Assembly: GCF_947493865.1 (NCBI RefSeq)
Contig: NZ_CANLTC010000009.1
Span: 62,001 to 126,000, forward strand
Reading direction: 5' to 3'
Source: an uncultured Halomonas sp.
Lineage (GTDB): Bacteria > Pseudomonadota > Gammaproteobacteria > Pseudomonadales > Halomonadaceae
DNA length: 64,000 nt
The notes beneath the pieces are model-generated. The model had not been told where the DNA came from and searched no databases. It saw only the letters and a list, made by a program, of their open reading frames with translations. The first letter of the stretch is position 1, and each line of letters opens with the position of its first letter. Shown piece by piece: positions 35,985 to 44,692 of this stretch. Both the position numbers and the translations under genes were made by a program.

Positions 35985-38900
35985 GTCACGTCGTCGTCTG
36001 TTAAAGGGCGCTGTCGCTGCTGGCGGCGCCGCTACCTTCGCCGTCGGCTATTCCGGCCCATTGATCAAGATGGGCAAGGGCGTCACCGGCAGCGCCGGTG
36101 AGACACCCAAGCACAATATCTATGGCAACGCCCTGGCGCCGGAGTATCACGTCGATGCCAAGAGCGGCGAGTTGACCCTGAATCGGGATCAGCGCACCGC
36201 CTTCACCATCTGCTATGGCTGCACCACCAAGTGCGGCGTGCGGGTGCGGGTGGACAACAACACCGACAAGGTACTGCGGGTCATCGGCAACCCCTATCAT
36301 CCGCTCTCCTCCGAGCCGCACCTGCCCATGAAGACCCCGGTCGCGGAAGCGTTGAGAAGCATCAGCGGTTATCAAGGTCAGGGGCTGGCAGGACGCTCCA
36401 CCGCCTGCGCCCGGGGCAACGCCATGATGGCCCAGATCACAAGCCCTCATCGCATCACCGACTGCCTGAAACGGGTCGGCGAGCGCGGTAGCCACCGCTG
36501 GGAAAAGATTTCCTTCGAGAAATTGATCGAGGAGGTCTGCGAAGGCGGCGATCTGTTTGGCGAGGGCCCGGTGGACGGGCTGCGCGCCATTCACAACCAC
36601 GACGAGCTGATCGATTCGGACAATCCGGAATATGGCCCCAAGGCCAATCAGCTATTGATGATGGAGGCCACGGACTACGGCCGCTCCGCACTTTTGAAGC
36701 GCTTCGGCAACAACGCCTTCGGCACGCGCAACTACGGTCACCACGGCTCTTATTGCGGCCTGGCATTCCGCATGGGCTCCGGCGCCATGATGGACGACCT
36801 GGCCAAGAACGCTCATACCAAGCCGGACTACGCCAACGCCAAGTTCGCGCTGTTCATCGGCACCGCCCCCAGCCAGGCGGGCAACCCCTTCAAACGCCAG
36901 GGGCGTCTGCTGGCGGAAGCACGCTCTCTGGGCAATCTGGACTACATCGTCATCGACCCGGCGCTGAATGCCACGGCTTCTCACGCCTCCGTTGAGCGCA
37001 GCCGCTGGATTCCCATTCGTCCAAGTAGCGACAACGCCCTGGCCATGGCGCTGGTGCAGTGGCTGCTCGACCATGAGGCCTACGCCGCGGACTATCTGGC
37101 CATCCCGACCCAGCAGGCCGCGGACAGCGCCGGCGAGGTGGGCTACACCAACGCCACGCATCTAGTGATCGAAGAAGAGAATCACCCTCGGGTCGGTCAC
37201 TTTCTGCGCCGCTCGGATATTGGTGATGCCGAGCCGGACGGCGATGATGACGAACTGCTGGTGGTCGATACCAACGGTCAGCTCTTACCCGCCTCCAAGG
37301 TGTCCAAGGCCACCCTGTTCGTCGAGCGCGAGATCGAGACCCCGGAAGGCACGCTCAAGGTCAAGAGCAGCCTGACCAAGCTCAAAGACGCCGCCAACGA
37401 ACACACTCTCAAGGCGTATGCGGATTACTGCGGCATTACCGAGCGCCAGATAACGCATGTCGCCGAGCGTTTTGCCGCCTACGGCCGCGATGCCGTCGTC
37501 GACTGCCACGGCGGCATGATGTCCGGCAGCGGCTTCTACGCCGCCTACGGCATTCAAATGCTCAACCTGCTGGCGGGCAACATGAACCGTCAGGGCGGTG
37601 CGGCCCTGGGGGCAGGCAAGTTCAATGGCATGGCGGATGGTCCGCGCTACGACTTGGAGAGCTTCCCGGACATGCGCAAGCCTCAGGGCGTGTTCGTCTC
37701 CCGCTCACGCTTCGCCTACGAGAAGACCTCGGAATACAAGCGCAAGGTGGCGGCGGGCGAAAATCCCTACCCGGCCAAGGCGCCTTGGCGCTCCCTTGCA
37801 CCGCCGATCCTGACTGAGCAGCTAGCGTCCGCCCTGGACGGCTATCCGTACCCGCTCAAGGCGGTGATCGGCTGCATGGCCAACCCCTTCTATGGCCAGG
37901 CCGGCCTACCGGGGCTGATCACCGAGAAGTTCAAGAACCCAAGGAACCTGGGCCTGTACGTGGCCATCGACGGCTTCATCAACGAAACCAATCAGTATGC
38001 CGACTACATCGTGCCGGACTCGGTGATGTATGAGGTCTGGGGCTTCACCGGCGCCTGGAGCGGGGTCGTGAGCAAGATGACCACCGCCTGCTGGCCCGTG
38101 GTGGAGCCCCGCCAGCAAAAGACTGAAGACGGCGAGCCGGTCAGCATGGACAGCTTCTTCATCGCCGTGGCCAAGCGCCTTGGCCTGCCAGGCTTTGGTG
38201 AAAACGCCATTCCCGGCGCCGATGGCAAGCGCTATCCGCTCAACCGCGCCGAGGACTTCTATCTGCGTGCCGCCGCCAACATCGCCTTCATGAACCAGCC
38301 ACTACCGGCAGCGGATGAAAGCGATATCCAACACGGCGGCATCGCCCCGCTACTGCCGAAGATCGAACAGACCCTGCCCGCCGGCGAACGCGGCCCGGTC
38401 GCCTATCTCTATGCCCGAGGCGGGCGCTTCGAGGATCACAGCGACGCCTACCTGGGCAAGGACAAGCTCAAGAATGCCTGGACCAAGCCGCTTTGCGTCT
38501 ACAACGCCCAGGTGGGCACCGCCATCGACAGCCAGACCGGCGAGCGCCTGTGCGGTACGCCGCGCTATCAGGAACCCCGGATGAGCGATGGCCGCCTGAT
38601 GCGGGAGGTATTCAGCGAAAAGGAGTGGCCGCTGCTGGCCTTTTCCTACAAGTCCAACATCATGAACTCCTACGCCATCGGACTCGAACGGCTACGCATG
38701 ATCAAGCCCTACAATCCGGTGCTGATGCATACCGATGACGCCCGGGATCGCGGTATCTCCCATGGCGACACCGTGCGCCTCAAGAGCCCTGGCGGTGAGG
38801 TGATCGGACTGGCCCTGGTTACCGATGGGGTCATGAAAGGCTCTCTCGGCATCGAGCACAGCTACGGCCATACGGAACTCGGCGGCAGCGATCATGTGAT

Positions 38901-39075
38901 CGACGGCGAAACGATGGAAGGCGTGGAATGGGTGCGCGCCGGCGTCAACATCAACGATCTCGGCTTTGCCGACCCCACCCGCAAGGTGATGGGCACCTGG
39001 CTGGAGGGGGTCAGTGGCGCCAGCGTGCGCCAGGGGCTGCCGATCGAGGTCAGTCGTAGCGACGCGCCGGTCTAG
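35977..39075 (+). CDS. ttrA: Tetrathionate reductase catalytic subunit, molybdopterin enzyme
   Basis: A 1032-residue periplasmic molybdopterin oxidoreductase. A twin-arginine signal (SRRRLLKG) begins it, followed by a [4Fe-4S] site CYGCTTKCGVRVRV with STACARG downstream. The stretches NPYHPLSSEP, EEVCEGGDLFGEGPVDGLRAIH and GHHGSYCGLAFRMGSGA agree closely with Salmonella TtrA, of similar length. It reduces tetrathionate to thiosulfate for anaerobic respiration. Ribosome site ACAGGAG precedes ATG 35977. It ends 35 nt before a strong terminator, and no ttrSR two-component genes follow. Confidence 0.93.
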   Translation: MDKSRRRLLKGAVAAGGAATFAVGYSGPLIKMGKGVTGSAGETPKHNIYGNALAPEYHVDAKSGELTLNRDQRTAFTICYGCTTKCGVRVRVDNNTDKVLRVIGNPYHPLSSEPHLPMKTPVAEALRSISGYQGQGLAGRSTACARGNAMMAQITSPHRITDCLKRVGERGSHRWEKISFEKLIEEVCEGGDLFGEGPVDGLRAIHNHDELIDSDNPEYGPKANQLLMMEATDYGRSALLKRFGNNAFGTRNYGHHGSYCGLAFRMGSGAMMDDLAKNAHTKPDYANAKFALFIGTAPSQAGNPFKRQGRLLAEARSLGNLDYIVIDPALNATASHASVERSRWIPIRPSSDNALAMALVQWLLDHEAYAADYLAIPTQQAADSAGEVGYTNATHLVIEEENHPRVGHFLRRSDIGDAEPDGDDDELLVVDTNGQLLPASKVSKATLFVEREIETPEGTLKVKSSLTKLKDAANEHTLKAYADYCGITERQITHVAERFAAYGRDAVVDCHGGMMSGSGFYAAYGIQMLNLLAGNMNRQGGAALGAGKFNGMADGPRYDLESFPDMRKPQGVFVSRSRFAYEKTSEYKRKVAAGENPYPAKAPWRSLAPPILTEQLASALDGYPYPLKAVIGCMANPFYGQAGLPGLITEKFKNPRNLGLYVAIDGFINETNQYADYIVPDSVMYEVWGFTGAWSGVVSKMTTACWPVVEPRQQKTEDGEPVSMDSFFIAVAKRLGLPGFGENAIPGADGKRYPLNRAEDFYLRAAANIAFMNQPLPAADESDIQHGGIAPLLPKIEQTLPAGERGPVAYLYARGGRFEDHSDAYLGKDKLKNAWTKPLCVYNAQVGTAIDSQTGERLCGTPRYQEPRMSDGRLMREVFSEKEWPLLAFSYKSNIMNSYAIGLERLRMIKPYNPVLMHTDDARDRGISHGDTVRLKSPGGEVIGLALVTDGVMKGSLGIEHSYGHTELGGSDHVIDGETMEGVEWVRAGVNINDLGFADPTRKVMGTWLEGVSGASVRQGLPIEVSRSDAPV

Positions 39076-39109
39076 GATGATCTGAGGAAAGCAACGAGTA
39101 ACGCGTAAT

Positions 39110-39133
39110 AAGGCGGCCCGAGTGGGCCGCCTT
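39110..39133. terminator. Terminator of ttrBCA
   Basis: AAGGCGGCCC (39110-39119) and GGGCCGCCTT (39124-39133), a perfect 10-bp stem with a GAGT loop. It lies between ttrA and the convergent acyltransferase gene. Confidence 0.8.
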
Positions 39134-39168
39134 GTCATTCAGGCCGAATACTCAGTCAGGTCGGCCAT

Positions 39169-41226
39169 TCAGGAGCCCCGGATCTTGCTCGCAGGACGCT
39201 TTTGGCGGCTGACCATCAGCGCTGACTTCTCTGCAACGGCTCGAACGATGGCGGTATCGAAAACATCCGGCAGTGCGCCCTTCAACTGTTTCTCGACATT
39301 TTCCCGGAGAAATTTGACGTAGGGAAGATGGACATGATGATCGTCGCGATACATCAGATAGCCCTTGAACCGCGTCGGGCAACGTGTCTCGGTGCACAGC
39401 AGATCCGACATGTCGATATTCGCAATAAGGTCTTCATGTTCAACTGCAGGATTTTCCGCCTGGAATACCTCGTTTCTATCCAGGGAGCAGGAATTGGCCG
39501 ATGCCTGCTGGTGCTTGTAAAGACAGTCGGGTACGTCGTATTCGAAACGCGGGTTGTCCCGTATCCCCACTACCTTGATGCCATGGGCTGCCAGAGCCTT
39601 CCAGCTATCGACATACGACTCGGGAAGATACTCGCCCTCGTCCTCGGTGGTTCGTGTGGAATTCGTTATCACGACATCGGGTTGCATCTCGACGATGGCC
39701 GCCATGGCCTTTTCGTTCCACACGCGACAAGACGCGTTGGACTCCTCCACCACACCAAGTGGACAACTGCTCTTGATCATGTTGACGATTTCGAAATTGT
39801 TGTCCTTGGCGATGGCCCTTAGGGCGGTTAGCCACTGCAGGGCATGGGAGCCCCCCACCAGAACGACCTTCCTATCGGCATCGACCGCTCCAAAACGGCA
39901 CGTCTTGACCGCTGTGCCGTGAACGCTCTGCTGGCAGTTGGTGTTATAGGGCTCCGGAAATACACCACGAGCTGCAAAGAGCTCCTCTTCCTCGATAGCG
40001 TTCGGTGTCTTTTCGGGAAAGATACGTGTCTGATGATAGGGTTCGACATCTTGCTTTACCCATTGCTCGGTGGCTTTGTCATAGGTGGCGAGAATATCGT
40101 TTCGTAACAGATATGCGGAGGCCATGACGGGGGAAAAGAATAGAATGCCTATGGCGAAATTGACGAGTACTTTTTCCCTGGGGATTTTTTTGAATGGCGC
40201 TTCCACCAACTTGCTGGTAGCGATCGCCAACAGGATAGCCAGCGCCATGATGGCAAGCCCAGGAACGATAGCAACACTATTGATATCGAAGTAGGTCTGA
40301 TAAAAGACATACAACGGCCAGTGCCAAAGATAGATGGTAAAGGAGACGCCTCCCAGGTAGACCAGGCCTCTAGTCGATAGCAGCCTGTTGGCGAGCCCCG
40401 CACCCTTGCTCCCCGAAACGAGAATGCAGGCAGCGCCCAGCACGGGTATCAATGAAACCATGCCGGCAAAGCTCGCCCCCTTGGGGATGAGAAAAGCGCC
40501 GCCGATCACTAGCAGCAATCCCGACAAGCCTAAAAGGCTTCGGTATTTCACGAAATTCAGATTACAGACGACAAGAAAGACGAGTACGCCTGTGAAAAAC
40601 TCCCAGGCCCTGGCCAAGGGATCGAAGTAGTGCAGAGACGGGTTTTCCGCCACGACGATAACGGCGTAGATAAATGAAGCGACAATAATCAATGGTACGC
40701 CGATAAACAGGGGTGCCGAAGTATTCAGCTTCCTAGAGGCCCACGCCAGGGAAAGCAATATGAAAGGGAGCACGGCATAGAATTGCACCTGAATGGAGAG
40801 CGCCCAGAACTGCTGAACCGGACTGTCCGGGACATCGGCTGCCAGATAATCGACGGAATCCCGCATCAGTTGCAGGTTTTCTATATGTAGTACGCTGGCA
40901 ATTATTTCGGTGGTTGTCGCCATCAGAAAGGAGGGCGATATCAGCAGATAGCTGGCAAGCAGCGTCACACCCAGTACCAGATAGGCTGAAGGCGCGACCC
41001 TTTTCACGATACCGCCCCAGAACACCAGTGGGTTCACCACGCCCTGCTTGAAAAAGCCCTTGAGCAGCAATGAAGCCATCATGAAGCCTGAAACGACGAA
41101 AAAGACATCGACGCCGCCCGATACCTTGTGCAGCCATATATGAAAGACCATTATCAAAATGGCGCCCAGCGCTCGAAGTCCCTGGATGTCTTTCCTGTAT
41201 TCACCCGCACAATACTGGTCAAACAA
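39169..41226 (-). CDS. Acyltransferase 3 family O-acetyltransferase with SGNH domain (OafA-like)
   Basis: A 685-residue protein. Residues 8-380 are the acyltransferase 3 membrane domain with about ten spans, beginning YRKDIQGLRALGAILIMVFH and GGVDVFFVVSGFMMASLLL. Residues 430-660 form a periplasmic SGNH-type domain with GGSHALQWLTALRAI and the DxxH-like RDDHHVHLPYV. OafA-type proteins acetylate surface polysaccharides such as O-antigen. It stands alone here; no polysaccharide genes adjoin. It converges on the ttrBCA terminator. Confidence 0.85.
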   Translation of the reverse strand: MFDQYCAGEYRKDIQGLRALGAILIMVFHIWLHKVSGGVDVFFVVSGFMMASLLLKGFFKQGVVNPLVFWGGIVKRVAPSAYLVLGVTLLASYLLISPSFLMATTTEIIASVLHIENLQLMRDSVDYLAADVPDSPVQQFWALSIQVQFYAVLPFILLSLAWASRKLNTSAPLFIGVPLIIVASFIYAVIVVAENPSLHYFDPLARAWEFFTGVLVFLVVCNLNFVKYRSLLGLSGLLLVIGGAFLIPKGASFAGMVSLIPVLGAACILVSGSKGAGLANRLLSTRGLVYLGGVSFTIYLWHWPLYVFYQTYFDINSVAIVPGLAIMALAILLAIATSKLVEAPFKKIPREKVLVNFAIGILFFSPVMASAYLLRNDILATYDKATEQWVKQDVEPYHQTRIFPEKTPNAIEEEELFAARGVFPEPYNTNCQQSVHGTAVKTCRFGAVDADRKVVLVGGSHALQWLTALRAIAKDNNFEIVNMIKSSCPLGVVEESNASCRVWNEKAMAAIVEMQPDVVITNSTRTTEDEGEYLPESYVDSWKALAAHGIKVVGIRDNPRFEYDVPDCLYKHQQASANSCSLDRNEVFQAENPAVEHEDLIANIDMSDLLCTETRCPTRFKGYLMYRDDHHVHLPYVKFLRENVEKQLKGALPDVFDTAIVRAVAEKSALMVSRQKRPASKIRGS

Positions 41227-41509
41227 TTTGAAGACTCACTTGCCTGACAATCGCCAGTGCTCTTTAAATGCAAACACAAAATTTCTTTGATGTTACATTT
41301 TAAAACACAGAAGAAGCCACGCTTGAGCCAAACCAGTAATCAAAATCAGGGCAATTGATCAGTAAAGTAATGAGGCCTGCTTACAACGTTATAATGGCCA
41401 CTTGAATGCTTCGCCTTACCCTTGAGTATGGCAAGCATCAAAAGCCCCCATTCCAGCATCCGGTTTCGCGGCCAACGGCGCTCTTCCTGAATCGCCAAGC
41501 TTTGCCATA

Positions 41510-41549
41510 ATGGAAGTTTCAAACCTTGGTTCGCAGAATCCGCACAGCC
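41510..41549 (+). repeat. Detached duplicate of a YrhK-gene start
   Basis: An ATG at 41510 opens MEVSNLGSQNPHS; the stretch from 41522 to 41549 (28 bp) recurs exactly at 42555-42582 inside the intact YrhK gene, also in the VSNLGSQNPHS reading. After it the reading diverges into sequence of the IS3 fragment on the other strand. This marks a breakpoint between a YrhK-type gene head and transposase DNA. Confidence 0.6.
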
Positions 41550-41775
41550 GCTCCATAAAGAGGTTGTTCAAGTAGCAGCCCTTACCGTCCATGCTGATGC
41601 GGACATCATGGGCTTCCAGTATCTCGGTGAACGCCTGGCTGGTAGATTGACAGCCTTGATCGGTGTTGAATATTTCCGGTGCTTCATGACGCGCCAATGC
41701 CTCCTCTAGGGCATCGATGCAGAAGTCCGTATCCAAGGTGTTCGATACCCGCCAGGCCAGTACACGCCGGCTGTG
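41545..41775 (-). pseudogene. IS3-family transposase (OrfB) fragment
   Basis: About 77 residues of an IS3-type OrfB, including HSRRVLAWRVSNTLDTDF, the second DDE aspartate in EIFNTDQGCQSTSQAF, and ISMDGKGCYLNNLFMERL. A TAG at 41776-41778 blocks the upstream frame, and the downstream part is replaced after MERL by unrelated DNA. The catalytic Glu region following ERL(W) is lost. A dead remnant next to the MITE. Confidence 0.75.
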
Positions 41776-41900
41776 CTAGGTCTTCAGGCAGCCGCTCCCG
41801 GTGCTGTAGTACACCGAGGAGCGACTTACCTCATCTTGAGTTCGTTACTGGCCAAAGGTGGAAAGGTATCCTAGATTTACTAGGATCCGATATAAATGAC

Positions 41901-42170
41901 TAGGGCCTGTTGACGTTTCATTCACGACCGCGCTGGCGCCAGTTGTTATTCGGGGCAAGGCAGGAGGAGAGAAATTTGGTTATTCCAAATGAACGACGAC
42001 TAACGCAGCAGCGGATAAAAACTGGCCCAGCCCTTCGGGTTGCGCAGCAAAAAGCGCCATTCTGCGTTGCGAAACTTGAAAAGGGAATAACCCTTCCCTG
42101 CGCTTCGCGCCTTGACTGACACTTTTTTGATGCAGCAACGCGGTTCGCGATGAAACGTCAACAGGCCCTA
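41901..42170. repeat. MITE-like element, copy 2
   Basis: A 270-bp near-identical copy of the element at 26702-26970, in the same orientation, with the same 19-bp terminal inverted repeat and flanking TA. The differences seen are A for G near 41928, G for T near 41945 and one extra T in a T-run near 42125. High identity points to recent movement or recombination. Confidence 0.88.
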
Positions 42171-42198
42171 GCCTGCGTATGCCAAACAAGGAGGATTT

Positions 42199-42387
42199 AT
42201 GGCAGCCGACAAATCCCAGGACGAGAAAACCAACATTCCCGAGCCCGGTGACGAAGCGGAACCCGGCACTCCGGGCACCGGCGAGGATGCCTGCCCCCGC
42301 TGCGAAGGCACCGGCAAGCTAGGCGACAAGCAGTGCGACGACTGTGGCGGTTCGGGATATATCATCAAGGGTATTGGCGGCGCTTAG
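42199..42387 (+). CDS. Small DnaJ-type zinc-ribbon protein
   Basis: A 62-residue acidic protein. The last half carries two CxxCxGxG motifs, CPRCEGTG and CDDCGGSG, as in the DnaJ zinc-finger repeat; the first 30 residues are disordered-looking and rich in Asp, Glu and Pro. AAGGAGG lies 6 nt before the ATG at 42199. Short proteins of this type are widespread and may bind zinc or assist folding; the role is unknown. It begins directly after the MITE. Confidence 0.7.
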   Translation: MAADKSQDEKTNIPEPGDEAEPGTPGTGEDACPRCEGTGKLGDKQCDDCGGSGYIIKGIGGA

Positions 42388-42458
42388 TGATAACCGCCTG
42401 ACACCGGAAAACACCGCTCGAACCAAGGTCCGGGCGGTTTGTAGGCATTGCAGTTCCT

Positions 42459-43307
42459 ATGACTGGCGGCACATTCGCCCTAATGCCATCAACCAATCAA
42501 TCGATAGCTTCGTATTCTATGCCGCATTTAATTACCCATCGTCCGCGGGTTTCCAACCTTGGTTCGCAGAATCCGCACAGCCATTCCCACAAGCTCTGGG
42601 AAACGATCAACGCCTTAAGCTACAAGCTGGGGGGATTGGCATTCGTCGTCGGTAGCGTCTTCTTCTTTCCGTCACTCTCGCACTACCTGGTTGTCGGCGA
42701 CTCACTATTCCTCGCCGGCTCGCTGCTCTATCTAATGGTGACCGGCCACGACCTGCTCGAGGTGCTCAAATACTGGCGCCAGCACCATACGGAGTCCTTC
42801 GCCGATTACATCGAATACGTCGCCGCCTGGGCCTACGTACTCGGCTCGGCGCTGTTCGCGGTGGGCAGTCTATGCTTTCTCCCTTCCTTGGAAGCCATCA
42901 TGCTGGGTAGCTGGTGCTTCATCATCGGCTCGGTGATGTTCGTGATCGGCGGCTTCGTGAATGTCCTGCAGGTGGTCGAGGCGCCCTCGGTGTTCTACAT
43001 GCAGCTGTTCAACCTCACCGTGGCCCAGTTCGTCCTGGGGTCGGGATTGTTCGTGGTCGCGTCGATCCCCTATCTCTGGAATCTGGAAGGTGCCACGGAG
43101 CACCAGGTTTCCGCCTTCGCCGCGTCGCAATTCCTGTTTGCAAGCGTGCTGTTCTTCCTGGGTGGCGTGTGCATTTACTACCGTAAGCTGGTTCAGAAGA
43201 GGCTCGTGGCCTTCTGTCACGCCAACGGACTCGGCACCATGTTCATCAGCGCGTTGAAAAAAGAGGACGATGCGGCAAGTCGCGAAAAATCGTCGTCATC
43301 AAGGTAA
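42459..43307 (+). CDS. YrhK-type multi-span membrane protein
   Basis: A 282-residue membrane protein with repeated YrhK-like units, each with two hydrophobic spans: INALSYKLGGLAFVVGSVFFF at about 50-70, then AAWAYVLGSALFAVGSLCFL and QFVLGSGLFVVASIPYLW. The function of YrhK domains is unknown. The start is uncertain: 42459, 42483 and 42519 are all possible and no clear RBS is seen. The first 20-30 codons resemble no family and include the 28-bp stretch duplicated at 41522-41549, so the N-terminus may itself be a rearrangement product. Confidence 0.65.
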   Translation: MTGGTFALMPSTNQSIASYSMPHLITHRPRVSNLGSQNPHSHSHKLWETINALSYKLGGLAFVVGSVFFFPSLSHYLVVGDSLFLAGSLLYLMVTGHDLLEVLKYWRQHHTESFADYIEYVAAWAYVLGSALFAVGSLCFLPSLEAIMLGSWCFIIGSVMFVIGGFVNVLQVVEAPSVFYMQLFNLTVAQFVLGSGLFVVASIPYLWNLEGATEHQVSAFAASQFLFASVLFFLGGVCIYYRKLVQKRLVAFCHANGLGTMFISALKKEDDAASREKSSSSR

Positions 43308-43345
43308 ACTTTCCCCGCTGCTAACTTAGGAATAACCGCCTCACC

Positions 43346-43741
43346 ATGTCTCTCGCTACTGCTTATGATGCACTAAGGGAAGTTCTGGACGGGACTTCCG
43401 GCCTGGCCTTCGCTGTGCTGATCGGCAGCCGAGCCACCGGACGCGCCACATCCAGGAGCGATTGGGATATCGCGATACAGTGGCAAGGCATGCCGGGTGA
43501 TCCGTTGGACGCTTTCGGTCGCAACGAAACCCTTCGACGCGAACTGGCAAAAGCGCTGGCAGTGTCGGAAGACCGTGTGGATATCGTCGACTTGCATCGC
43601 GCGGGGCTAGCCATCCGCGCCGCCGTGGCCGAAGAAGGCATTCCGCTCTATGGTGAGGACGACCTGTCCTGGGCACGCTTTCTTACCCGCACCTGGCGTG
43701 ACCTGGAACACTGGATGCTGGAGCAGCAATATGCACCTTGA
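43346..43741 (+). CDS. MNT-type nucleotidyltransferase (MntA-like antitoxin), partner lost
   Basis: A 131-residue minimal nucleotidyltransferase with GSRATGRATSRSDWDIAI, the GSxAxGxxxxxSDxDI signature. Such proteins pair with HEPN (HepT) toxins; MntA adds AMP to HepT to neutralise it. A second ATG at 43731 overlaps the stop, where a HepT gene would start, but the frame ends after 30 codons and merges with a fragment of another gene. The antitoxin thus looks orphaned. Confidence 0.72.
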   Translation: MSLATAYDALREVLDGTSGLAFAVLIGSRATGRATSRSDWDIAIQWQGMPGDPLDAFGRNETLRRELAKALAVSEDRVDIVDLHRAGLAIRAAVAEEGIPLYGEDDLSWARFLTRTWRDLEHWMLEQQYAP

Positions 43742-43838
43742 GCAGACGATGCAGGCTGATCTGCTGCGGCACCAGCATGCGGCGCCAAACCAGAGGCTGG
43801 GTATCGAGCAATTCGATGCGTAAACGCGTATCAGGCAT
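43742..43838 (-). pseudogene. Truncated plasmid pRiA4b ORF-3-like gene
   Basis: Starting at ATG 43838 with AAGGAGG just upstream, the minus strand encodes MPDTRLRIELLDTQPLVWRR and MLVPQQISLHRLLKVHI, the N-terminus of the pRiA4b ORF-3 family (usually about 180 residues). Homology stops after about 35 codons, at the end of the MNT gene. Confidence 0.65.
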
Positions 43839-43904
43839 GATACCTCCTTTGCCTATCATCGAGTCCATATCAATCTGCTTATCAGTCTTGTACTGATTAA
43901 TTAC

Positions 43905-44291
43905 CTACACCCGACGAATCGGACCGGGATATTGCGCCACCCGGTCATCCATCGTCAGCAGCAAAAATCCTTCGAACCCTGCCTGGGCGACAAGAATCCG
44001 ATCGAATGGATCCTTGTGAATGAACGGTAAATGAGCAACCGCAAGTGTATGTTGCGATGCGATCGGCAGCTCCCGATAACCATTCTCGATAAGGCTCCGG
44101 CGAAGTAGATGGGCATCCACGTTAAAATCCGGGCGCTGCAACCCATTCTTTATGACGATTTCCCAGATACTGGCAGCGCTGAAATACAGGATATTGTCGT
44201 GAGCTTCCATAAGCTTCAAAGCCTCGGCAGACAGCCGCCGCGGCTCCCCCGCCGCCCAGAGCAGGATATGCGTATCGAGAAGGAGGTTCAG
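43905..44291 (-). CDS. PIN-domain toxin (VapC-like), apparent CTG start
   Basis: A 128-codon frame. A conventional ATG exists only at 44219, which would omit the first active-site Asp. Reading back from there in frame gives LNLLLDTHILLWAAGEPRRL, the complete PIN start, beginning with CTG at 44291 directly overlapping the antitoxin TGA (CTGA). Acidic residues D6, E44 and D91-94 (KDPFDR) are kept. Either CTG serves as start or an ATG has mutated, which would lower toxin expression. It pairs with the overlapping antitoxin gene upstream. Confidence 0.65.
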   Translation of the reverse strand: MNLLLDTHILLWAAGEPRRLSAEALKLMEAHDNILYFSAASIWEIVIKNGLQRPDFNVDAHLLRRSLIENGYRELPIASQHTLAVAHLPFIHKDPFDRILVAQAGFEGFLLLTMDDRVAQYPGPIRRV

Positions 44292-44533
44292 GGCTGCTCT
44301 CCAAATAGTTCGGAAATTTCTTGCTCACCCATGCGATCGAAGTCTTCAGGTACTTTGATTTGCCCTTTCAAGAAACCCAGGCGGCGCTCCTTACCCGGTT
44401 CGGGGCTATCGATGGCGGTGACACGGGCTACGGGTTTACCCGCTTTGGCAATAATGAAGGGCTCTCCCTTCGCAGCCTTTTCCACGAGCTGCGATAGGCG
44501 GGTTTTAGCATCGTGCATATTAATGATTTCCAT
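44288..44533 (-). CDS. Phd/YefM-type antitoxin
   Basis: An 81-residue antitoxin: MEIINMHDAKTRLSQLVEKA then GEPFIIAKAGKPVARV, the Phd/YefM fold that binds DNA and toxin. The C-terminal tail (EDFDRMGEQEISELFGEQP) would neutralise the PIN toxin. The ATG at 44533 has GGAGG about 6 nt upstream. It overlaps the toxin frame. Confidence 0.82.
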   Translation of the reverse strand: MEIINMHDAKTRLSQLVEKAAKGEPFIIAKAGKPVARVTAIDSPEPGKERRLGFLKGQIKVPEDFDRMGEQEISELFGEQP

Positions 44534-44692
44534 GAGCAGCCTCCGACACGCCAAAAAATGACTTAGTCAATAAAACTTAGTCTGACCTTTTGAGTGTATT
44601 CTCCTTAATGCCTCTCGACAAACCTTTATCAAGACAAGGCTTACATGGAAGCCCAATCCATCAACCGGCACTGCGTGAACACAGTCGACTAC

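Noticed and set aside
34058..39075. The operon as a DMSO or nitrite reductase
   Set aside because: The iron-sulfur and NrfD subunits alone are ambiguous, but the large subunit agrees with TtrA along its length.
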